Shown here: positions 1 through 7,806 of the stretch, one piece after another
How the letters are laid out: every line of letters begins with the position of its first letter
How positions within the stretch are numbered: the stretch's first letter is position 1
NCBI RefSeq assembly: GCF_900107255.1
Contig: NZ_FNPH01000014.1
Span: 1-64,000 of the forward strand
DNA length: 64,000 nt
Origin: Micromonospora pattaloongensis
Lineage (GTDB): Bacteria; Actinomycetota; Actinomycetes; Mycobacteriales; Micromonosporaceae
Reading direction: 5' to 3'
Notes under the pieces: generated by a model
The model's database searches: none
What the model was told of the DNA's origin: nothing
Seen by the model: the letters and a program-made list of their open reading frames with translations, nothing else
Program-made: the position numbers and the translations under genes

Positions 1-96
1 CTAGACAGCTCCACTCCACAACCGGAGGCCTTCGTCATCACGTCTATCTACGTCGTGTCGTCACACAACCTCAACCAACCTCCCTGGGCAGTACAG

Positions 97-363
97 CTAG
101 GACGCCTGGCGGATGGGCATATCGGACAGCCAGACGTCGGCCAGGTCGCTGAGGGGAACGTCGAGGGCCTGGCTGAGGCAGACCACGGTGCCGAAGGCCG
201 GTGCGGGAAGGCGGCCCGCCTCGATCTTGCGCAGCGTCTCGGGGGAGATGCCGGCTGCCAGAGCCACCTCGACGAGGCTGCGGCCGGCCCGCGCGGCCCG
301 GAGGGCGGCTCCGAGGCGCTGGCCCGCTGCGATCTGTTCGGCGGTGAGTGGTTGGCGAACCAT
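97..363 (-). CDS. XRE-family helix-turn-helix regulator
   Basis: An 88-residue protein that is almost entirely one helix-turn-helix domain. Residues of about 14-70 form the XRE fold, with the pattern LGAALRAARAGRSLVEVA, then AGISPETLRKIEAG for the recognition helix region. The frame is open upstream to 582, but ATG at 363 is chosen because homology begins there and the extra residues read into the divergent methionine aminopeptidase gene. It is transcribed away from that gene across a 76-bp gap that carries a perfect palindrome, so an autoregulator that also controls its neighbour is likely. No ligand-binding domain is present. The XRE family is clear; the target and signal are inferred or unknown. 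Confidence 0.8.
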   Translation of the reverse strand: MVRQPLTAEQIAAGQRLGAALRAARAGRSLVEVALAAGISPETLRKIEAGRLPAPAFGTVVCLSQALDVPLSDLADVWLSDMPIRQAS

Positions 364-403
364 TGCCGCAGGATATCCCTCCGGAGCATCCCCAACCTGG
401 CGT

Positions 404-417
404 GGTATAGAAATACC
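404..417. promoter_or_regulatory. Palindrome between the divergent XRE and map genes
   Basis: GGTATAGAAATACC is a perfect 5-bp inverted repeat with a 4-bp centre, lying in the middle of the 76-bp divergent gap. The AT-rich core resembles a -10 element. Position and symmetry suggest the operator of the neighbouring XRE protein; this is inference. Confidence 0.5.
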
Positions 418-439
418 GCATCCGGAGAGGGAGGCTGTC

Positions 440-1258
440 GTGATCGAGCTGAAGTCCGCCGAGGAGATCGGCCGGATGGCGGTGACCGGGCAGTTCGTCG
501 GCGAGCTGCTCGCCGAGCTGAGCGGTGTCGCCGCGGTCGGCGTCAACCTGATGGACCTCGAACACCACGCCCGCCGCCGCATCGCCGAACGCGGCGCCGA
601 ATCCTGCTACTGGGACTACGCCCCTTCGTTCGGCCGCGGCCCGTTCCGCAACGTGCTGTGCCTGTCGGTCAACGACGCGGTGCTGCACGGCCTGCCGCAC
701 GACTATGTTCTGCGGGACGGTGACCTGCTCAGCATCGACATGGCGGTCGGCATCGACGGCTGGGTCGCCGACTCCGCGCTCTCCGTCATCGTCGGCACCC
801 CCGACCCGGCCGACCTGAAGCTGATCGAGGCCACCGAGGTCGCACTGGAGGCCGGCATCACCGCCGCCCAGCCCGGCGGCCGCCTCGGCGACATCTCCGC
901 CGCGATCGGCGAGGTCGCCCACTCCTACGGCTACGGCGTCAACGCCGAGTTCGGCGGCCACGGCATCGGCCGCACCATGCACGAGGCCCCGCACGTCTCC
1001 AACAACGGCCGCGCCGGCCGCGGCATGAAACTCGACCCCGGCCTCACCATCGCCATCGAGCCCTGGTTCTGCCGCTCCACCGACAAAATCACGTTCGACA
1101 AAGACGGCTGGACGATTCGCTCCGCCGACGGCTCCCGCACCGCCCACTCCGAACACACAGTCGCCATCACGGCCTCCGGCCCCCAGGTCCTGACCCGCCG
1201 CCCCACTCGCGACGCCACCTCGGCCCATCCCACCAAAAAGTCCGCCACCGCCTCCTGA
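440..1258 (+). CDS. map: Type I methionine aminopeptidase
   Basis: Removes the N-terminal methionine from nascent proteins in the cytoplasm. The 272-residue pita-bread fold has all the expected metal and substrate residues: His83 (VLHGLP), Asp100 (LSIDMAVG), Asp111 (VADSA), His174 (GGHGIG), Glu207 (AIEPW) and Glu238 (SEHTVAIT). It lacks the N-terminal SH3/zinc extension of some actinobacterial MetAPs. The start is GTG 440 with a GGAGAGGGAGG ribosome site just upstream; an in-frame extension to 113 has no homology. Its divergent XRE partner and accessory surroundings suggest a regulated second MetAP rather than the housekeeping copy; that part is inference. Confidence 0.9.
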   Translation: MIELKSAEEIGRMAVTGQFVGELLAELSGVAAVGVNLMDLEHHARRRIAERGAESCYWDYAPSFGRGPFRNVLCLSVNDAVLHGLPHDYVLRDGDLLSIDMAVGIDGWVADSALSVIVGTPDPADLKLIEATEVALEAGITAAQPGGRLGDISAAIGEVAHSYGYGVNAEFGGHGIGRTMHEAPHVSNNGRAGRGMKLDPGLTIAIEPWFCRSTDKITFDKDGWTIRSADGSRTAHSEHTVAITASGPQVLTRRPTRDATSAHPTKKSATAS

Positions 1259-1430
1259 CCCACTGCCCGGTCCCGGCAGGTCAGCACCGGCCCGCGGCGT
1301 CCGCGACTCATCGGATGGGCAGGGAGTCCGCGATTTTGCCGGGGCCCTGAATGGACGGCCGGCGCCGCCAAGATATGAAGCCCGTCTTTCGGCGGATGTT
1401 CCGGGCAGTGCGGTTTGGCAGTATTGCCGC

Positions 1431-2081
1431 ATGACGACAATCGGCCGCGACGTCCGGCGACGGTATTCAACCCTGACCGTACCGGCCTGCGGGATTGTCC
1501 TTGGAGTGGTGGACCTGCTGCTACAGCGCAGTCTGCCGTACCCGTGGGCGAACCTCGCCAACTCCAGCGCCGTCTGGGCACTCGGCGCGTTCGGCATCGG
1601 GTGGTGGCTTCGTGCCGGCTGGCGGCGGTCGGCCCTCGCCGGGATCGTGCTGCTCGTCGTCGCCGTGCAGGCCTACTATCTTGCAGCGGTCGTCGTGATG
1701 AACGACAACATGCAGACCCTGTGGTCCTCGACGGCGATGATCTGGTCGTTCTTCGGCGTCCTCGCCGGCGCACTCTTCGGAGCGGCCGGCGGACTCAGTC
1801 ACGACCGGCAACCGTGGCTACGGGTGATCGCCGTGGCCATGCCCGGCGCGGTACTGCTGGCCGAGGCGGCCACGCTCGTCAACCGCAGCGACAACCCTGG
1901 CGGCGGACCGCACTACCGGACCGACAGCCTGCAGACCGCCGCGATCGAAGCGACCCTGGGCGTCGTCCTGATCCTGTTCATCGCGCAGACCCACCGGGTA
2001 CGTCTTCAGACGCTCGCCGCGGCGACGGTGCTCGCGGCCGTGGGCTTCGCCGGATTCACCATCGCAGGCTTCGGCAGTTGA
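1431..2081 (+). CDS. DUF6518 family integral membrane protein
   Basis: A 216-residue, very hydrophobic protein with about six membrane segments (roughly residues 16-33, 47-62, 67-88, 100-120, 130-147, 170-215). It resembles the actinobacterial DUF6518 family, whose function is unknown. No signal peptide, enzymatic motif or large soluble domain is seen. ATG 1431 has no clear Shine-Dalgarno, so translation may be leaderless. It stands alone between map and the oppositely oriented rox, with 172 bp and 165 bp of non-coding sequence on either side. Only the membrane topology is directly supported. Confidence 0.75.
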   Translation: MTTIGRDVRRRYSTLTVPACGIVLGVVDLLLQRSLPYPWANLANSSAVWALGAFGIGWWLRAGWRRSALAGIVLLVVAVQAYYLAAVVVMNDNMQTLWSSTAMIWSFFGVLAGALFGAAGGLSHDRQPWLRVIAVAMPGAVLLAEAATLVNRSDNPGGGPHYRTDSLQTAAIEATLGVVLILFIAQTHRVRLQTLAAATVLAAVGFAGFTIAGFGS

Positions 2082-2246
2082 GCCACCGTACAGACGCGAC
2101 CGCCCGTGGGGCTCGCCGTACGTTGGATCAGAATCCAGGGCCCAGGCAGAGTCGCGGCTCGTCCGCTGCGTCGGGTGGGTCGAGCCGTCCCGCGTCGGCC
2201 CTCCGACAGTTCATGGCCGCCCTGCGCAACGCCGCCATCGGCGCGC

Positions 2247-3827
<1,581 letters not shown>

Positions 3828-3840
<13 letters not shown>

Positions 3841-3854
3841 TAACCCTCCTTGCC
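3828..3854. repeat. 9-bp perfect inverted repeat over the rox -35
   Basis: GGCAAGGAG and CTCCTTGCC flank a 9-bp centre that contains most of the predicted rox -35 hexamer. It could be a repressor or activator site, or a hairpin in readthrough transcripts. Only the symmetry is directly seen. Confidence 0.45.
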
Positions 3855-3871
3855 TTTACTTTTGAAATGCC

Positions 3872-4228
3872 GGGCCGCTCACGGTCGGACTTCGCCGCGG
3901 TGATCTGCTCGGGCCGGACTGGCCCGACATCGACTTCGACGCCGGCAGCTGACCGTTCGGCAAAGCGGTGCAGCGCGCGGACGGGCGGCTCCCACTCGCC
4001 GAGCCGAAGACGGCCGGGTCGCGCCGTACTGTCCCGGTCCCGTCGGCCCAGCCTGCTACGAGTACCAAAATGGTCTAGGTGGTGCGTTTTTCATCCCTTA
4101 TGGAGGCACTTGAGCGCCGACCGCTCGTCGCACAGGCGCTCATTGCGCAGGCCAGGCGGTCAGCCATCCTCGGGCGTCAAGGCCTGCTCTGGTCGGATGC
4201 CCTGGGCGCTCTCGACCACACAAACTCC
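3872..4228 (+). pseudogene. Relic of a tyrosine recombinase (phage-type integrase)
   Basis: In one frame (positions with remainder 2 modulo 3) the sequence reads TVGLRRGDLLGPDWPDIDF from 3881, the typical integrase block around catalytic Arg I. An in-frame TGA follows at 3950-3952, then KAVQRADGRLPLAEPKT and SRRTVPVP. A TAG lies at 4076-4078, then RRPLVAQALIAQARR and GLLWSDALGALDHTN, which match the next integrase segment. The N-terminal arm-binding and core domains and the C-terminal HxxR...Y part are absent, so it cannot be functional. It lies directly upstream of rox and next to other broken genes, suggesting past mobile-element activity. Family assignment is by pattern; limits are approximate. 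Confidence 0.6.
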
Positions 4229-4296
4229 TTCTTGCTTTCCCGCCCACTGTCGGTAACATCTTCATGTTTTGGCCTGCAGCGGGGAGGAAGATCCAC

Positions 4297-5025
4297 ATGC
4301 GATGGAAGACGCCGGCCGGCGTGCTAATGGCGCTGGCCTTTCTGATTCCGGCGGCACCGGCGGTGGCTCAAACCGAATCGCCCGGGCTGAACGAGGCCTG
4401 CCAAACGGTCGAGCGCAAGGTGTACAAGGATATCCGCGAGCTTGTCACCATCGACCTGGATACCGCCACCGATGTAGAGGTGCGGGTGTTGGCCAACCAG
4501 ATTTTGGCCGCAGCAAAAGCCGACTCGTTGCCCGTTTTGCCCGACGCAATACAGGAGCGGCTGGACGGCACCGCGGATGATCTGCGCGCATTCCTCAAGG
4601 CGGGCGTGCAGAACGCCTGGTCACTGGCTCTGCGGGTCACGGTGGTCCGGACGTTGACGGGCGCTGGTGCCAACGTGAAGGCGGCCGCGCAAAAGGTGCT
4701 CGACGACCCAGGCATTGATGTCTACCTGGATTACCTGAACAACGGACTGTACGCCGCACGTGCGCTTGACTGCGCGTCTCAGCCCACACCGACACCGAGC
4801 GCCACGCCCAGTGCGACGCCCAGTGCCACGCCCAGCGCCACGACGACCGTTGCACCGACCCCTGCTCCCTCCTCCAGCCTTGGGTCCCCCGGCGGCGAGG
4901 GCGGTGGGCTGCCCGTGACCGGTGCCGACACCGCGACCGTGGCCGGCATCGGCGGTGCGCTTCTGCTCCTCGGCGGCGCTGGCTACCTGATCGGACGCCG
5001 ACGCCGTTCCCCCTTCGTGGCATAG
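4297..5025 (+). CDS. Secreted LPXTG-type surface protein with ALF-like repeats
   Basis: A 242-residue precursor. Residues 1-24 are a signal peptide ending AVA, before QTES. Residues of about 30-165 are helical and resemble the short ALF repeats of actinobacterial secreted proteins (for example DDLRAFLKAG, then AAAQKVLDD). A Pro/Thr/Ser stalk with several PSAT units covers about 166-200. The C-terminus has LPVTG at 205-209, a hydrophobic stretch and RRRR, a classical sortase sorting signal. ATG 4297 is preceded by GGGGAGGA at 4281-4288. Likely covalently attached to the cell wall by a sortase; the only sortase in this window is over 40 kb away. Molecular function unknown. Confidence 0.75.
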   Translation: MRWKTPAGVLMALAFLIPAAPAVAQTESPGLNEACQTVERKVYKDIRELVTIDLDTATDVEVRVLANQILAAAKADSLPVLPDAIQERLDGTADDLRAFLKAGVQNAWSLALRVTVVRTLTGAGANVKAAAQKVLDDPGIDVYLDYLNNGLYAARALDCASQPTPTPSATPSATPSATPSATTTVAPTPAPSSSLGSPGGEGGGLPVTGADTATVAGIGGALLLLGGAGYLIGRRRRSPFVA

Positions 5026-5138
5026 CTCGCTCGACGCGCCCGGCTCGATGCTTCGTCGGGCTGGACGCGTTTCAGCGCTGTGCTTGGCGAGGTTCAGCGC
5101 CGCCCAGAGGCGCGCTGCCAGTTCCGGAAGCAAGTTGC

Positions 5139-5315
5139 AGAGGCGGATCCGCCGACGGTGCCGTTGACGGCGACCACCGTGCCGGCCATCGGCGCCTTCA
5201 AGGTGGTACCGGCGACGGCGTCCTCGGCCTCGTCGACGTCGAGTTCGGCCCGGTCCACCTGCGCCTCGGCCTCGGAGGTGTCGCCGTCGGCGTCCTGCGC
5301 CCGGTCGAGCGCGGC
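5139..5315 (-). pseudogene. Fragment of an HlyD/RND-type efflux adaptor protein
   Basis: The minus strand encodes about 59 residues typical of a membrane-fusion protein: a helical hairpin segment (AEAQVDRAELDVDEAEDAV) leading into TTLKAPMAGTVVAVNGTVG, which is the lipoyl-like beta strand. Both ends run into unrelated sequence and there is no N-terminal membrane segment or C-terminal beta-barrel domain, so this is a remnant. No MacB/RND partner on this strand is adjacent; the FtsX-type transporters at 7-14 kb are on the other strand. It lies in the 378-bp gap between the LPXTG protein and the inositol phosphatase, which otherwise holds no gene I can support. Confidence 0.55.
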
Positions 5316-5403
5316 CGACCGACTGCGAACGCCCGGACAGCGGCAGATCCGGATACGCGATCGAGGCCCGCAATGTAGCCAGGACGGCATCTATCGTGCG
5401 TGC

Positions 5404-6199
5404 ATGTCGATTGCCGACCGAGATCTGGCCATCCAAGCCGCGGAAGCCGGCGCAGCGATCGTGCGCTCGCACTACGGGTCATCGCTGACACGCTTCGAGA
5501 AGTCTGCCGGAGACTTCGCCACGACGGCCGACATTGAAGCAGAGCGGGCCATCCTCGACGTCTTGCACGCTGTCCGGCCGGACGACCTCGTGGTGGGAGA
5601 GGAAAGCGGACGTACGGGGACCGGCGGGAACGGGCGCATGTGGCTAGTCGACCCGTTGTGCGGGACGCTGAACTACGCCGTACACAACATGCTGGTCTCG
5701 GTCAACGTAGCTCTGCGAATTGGAACGCAGGTCGGCGTGGCGGCCTCGGCGGACCCGTTCACCGATGAGGTGTTCTGGACCGACGGTGCTGGGGCACACG
5801 TGCGTCACGGCGGCGCGGACGAGCGACTTGCCCCGTCGGCCGCGTCGAGGCTGGTGGACGTCAATCTCGATCCACCGTTCCCCAATGAGCGCGTCTTCCG
5901 GGCCGCGCGGTTACTTGCCGATCAAGGGTTCATCCAGCAGTTCCGCCCACGCGTCGTCTCCACCACCCTGGCGGTGGGCTTGGGTCGCTGCCGGCCGACG
6001 AGCCGCTTACGTAACCGATGGCCACCTGAGCGACAGTGTGCACTTCGCGGCCGGCATCGCCCTCTGCCAGGCAGCCGGCTGTGTGGTGACCGGGATCGAC
6101 GGCCAACCTCTTCACACCGGCGCGGGCGGTCTCGTCGTGGCGGCCGACGAGCAAACACACGCAGCCCTGTTGACCCTGGTAGGAAACCAGCGTGCATGA
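5404..6199 (+). pseudogene. Inositol monophosphatase family protein, frameshifted
   Basis: From ATG 5404 the protein follows the IMPase/FBPase-like fold: TTADIEAE, GEESG (residues 65-69) and a DPLCGTLNYA motif at 83-92. After residue about 193 the frame changes. One extra G in the GGG at 5982-5984 moves the remaining homology (VAAGRRAAYVTDGHLSDSVHFAAGIALCQAAG) to the next frame, which stops at 6199. Repaired length would be about 264 residues, normal for the family. Canonical IMPases have DPIDGT; here Cys86 replaces the second metal-binding Asp, as I recall for an actinobacterial subgroup. A TTA codon lies at 5911. Either a recent pseudogene or a sequencing error. The next gene overlaps the stop (ATGA). 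Confidence 0.7.
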
Positions 6200-6840
6200 G
6201 CCCGATGACGAACAAAACTGACTTCAAGACAACCGTCGACGCCTACCAGGCACAACGGGGCCGGTTCCGGGTTGTGGACGTGCCCGACATGCAATATCTC
6301 ATGATCGACGGCCACGGCGACCCCAACACCTCGCCCGCCTTCACCGAGGCGGTCGAAGCGCTCTATCCGGTGGCGTACAAACTGAAGTTCGCGAGCAAGC
6401 GAGACCTCGGGCGCGACTATGTCGTCCCGCCTCTGGAAGGCCTGTGGTGGGCCGAGGACATGGCCTCCTTCACAGCGGCACGGGACAAATCGCGGTGGAA
6501 CTGGACGCTGATGCTCATGGTCCCGGACTGGATCAACCAGGCCATGTTCATCACCGCTGTCGAGCAAGCCCGGGCGAAGAACCAGCCGGCGCGTCTGGAT
6601 GACATCCGTCTGGAGAAGCTGTCCGAGGGGCGGTGCGTGCAGACGCTGCACGTCGGTCCCTTCGACGACGAAGCAGACGTGCTGTCGCAACTGCATCACG
6701 AGGTCATCCCCGACCAAGGGTTTCGCATGGTCGGCACTCACCACGAGATCTATCTCAGCGACTTCCGCAGGGTCGCACCCGAGAAGCAGCGCACCATCCT
6801 CCGACAGCCGGTCACCACCGAGGCCGCACCCGGTGCGTAG
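6196..6840 (+). CDS. GyrI-like small-molecule-binding domain protein
   Basis: A 214-residue soluble protein of the GyrI-like (SRPBCC-unrelated, AraC effector-domain) superfamily. The pattern VDVPDMQYLMIDGHGDP near the N-terminus, WWAEDM in the middle and CVQTLHVGPFDDEADVLSQL followed by HHEIYLSDFRR near the C-terminus are typical of standalone members. Such proteins bind, and in some cases hydrolyse, hydrophobic small molecules; substrate unknown here. ATG 6196 overlaps the stop of the frameshifted phosphatase by 4 bp; ATG 6205 is an alternative start. There is no DNA-binding domain, so it is not itself a regulator. Confidence 0.8.
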   Translation: MSPMTNKTDFKTTVDAYQAQRGRFRVVDVPDMQYLMIDGHGDPNTSPAFTEAVEALYPVAYKLKFASKRDLGRDYVVPPLEGLWWAEDMASFTAARDKSRWNWTLMLMVPDWINQAMFITAVEQARAKNQPARLDDIRLEKLSEGRCVQTLHVGPFDDEADVLSQLHHEVIPDQGFRMVGTHHEIYLSDFRRVAPEKQRTILRQPVTTEAAPGA

Positions 6841-7146
6841 GAGCACCCATGCATGGCCGACCGGGAATCTCGTTCCGACCCCCGCCACGTCTTCGGGACA
6901 GACCACGTCGGCGCAGAGCTCGGCGATATCGGGTGCGCGATCATCCGCAGATCCCGACGCCGCCGGCGGTCCCGCTCAGTGGCGGTAGCGCGGGTCTGCA
7001 GAGGCCATGTCCCGCGCACTGTTCGGGCAGTGAGGGCACCGTGGCTGCCAGCGTGGCGTGGATGACGTGGGGTCGGACACCTGCGGCGTCTCTCAGTGGT
7101 ACTGCCGGTAGTCTTATCGGTCATCGTCGATCGAAAGTGGTATGTT
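6841..7146. other. 306-bp gap upstream of the first ABC operon
   Basis: I see no supported gene here. A 70-residue Arg-rich frame (6853-7065) has no recognisable homology. TATGTT at 7141-7146 is a possible -10, but no good -35 accompanies it, and it would be too close to GTG 7147 unless translation begins further downstream. Confidence 0.4.
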
Positions 7147-7806
7147 GTGCTTAGTGCCCGCGACGTGGGGCTGGCTTACGGCAAGACGGTCGCACTGGCG
7201 GGAGCCAGTGTCACCGTCGCCGAAGGATCGGTTGTCGCCCTCATCGGGGCCAGTGGCTCCGGGAAGTCCTCGCTGCTGTACTGCCTGGCCGGCTTGCTGA
7301 CCCCGGACACCGGCGAGATCCGTTTCGACGGGGTCCTCCTCAACGGTCTGTCGGAGGACGATCGGTCCGACCTCCGACGTAAGGATTTCGGCTTCGTCTT
7401 CCAGTTCGCCGAGCTGGTACCCGAACTGACGCTGCGGCAGAACATCGCGCTTCCGCTGGAACTCAACCGCTGGCGCCGTTCCGCTCGCAAGCAGCGTGTC
7501 GACGAACTGTTGGAGCAACTGGACATCCACCAGCAGGCCGATCGGCGACCCGTGCAGGTGTCCGGTGGGCAGGCGCAGCGAGCTGCCGTGGCCCGCGCCA
7601 TCGCGCACCGGCCGCGGATGCTCTTCGCTGATGAGCCGACCGGCGCGTTGGACTCGGTCAACGGTGCGATCGTGCTGGAGTCGCTGCTCCAGTTGGCCAA
7701 GGTGAACCGAACGTCAGTCGTACTCGTCACGCACGACAGGGCGATCGCCCGTCGAGCGGACGAGGTCGTCGAGATGCGGGACGGACGCATGGTCGGTTCC
7801 GAATGA
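7147..7806 (+). CDS. ABC transporter ATP-binding protein (MacB/LolD type)
   Basis: A 219-residue ATPase with a Walker A GASGSGKSS near residue 36, the Q-loop FVFQFAELVPE, signature VSGGQAQRAAVARA, Walker B MLFADEPTGALD, and a switch His in LVTHD. The FQFxxLxPELT form is typical of ATPases that pair with FtsX-type permeases for export or cell-envelope extraction. GTG 7147 gives the family N-terminus (VLSARDVGLAYG); the frame is open upstream to 7096. The stop overlaps the permease start by 4 bp (ATGA), so the two subunits are translationally coupled. Substrate unknown. Confidence 0.88.
   Translation: MLSARDVGLAYGKTVALAGASVTVAEGSVVALIGASGSGKSSLLYCLAGLLTPDTGEIRFDGVLLNGLSEDDRSDLRRKDFGFVFQFAELVPELTLRQNIALPLELNRWRRSARKQRVDELLEQLDIHQQADRRPVQVSGGQAQRAAVARAIAHRPRMLFADEPTGALDSVNGAIVLESLLQLAKVNRTSVVLVTHDRAIARRADEVVEMRDGRMVGSE

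Noticed and set aside
1-96. Left-edge sequence as the end of another gene
   Set aside because: Short and without recognisable coding similarity on either strand.
3850-4296. Left attachment repeat matching the tRNA-Arg 3' end
   Set aside because: Scanned for GATTCGAACC/GGTTCGAATC near the integrase relic and found none by eye, so no att pair is claimed.
4790-4850. Direct repeats coding PSAT units as a CRISPR or satellite
   Set aside because: They are in-frame codons of the Pro/Thr/Ser stalk of the LPXTG protein, with no unique spacers.
6853-7065. 70-residue Arg-rich reading frame
   Set aside because: No homology, low-complexity basic composition typical of shadow frames in high-GC DNA.
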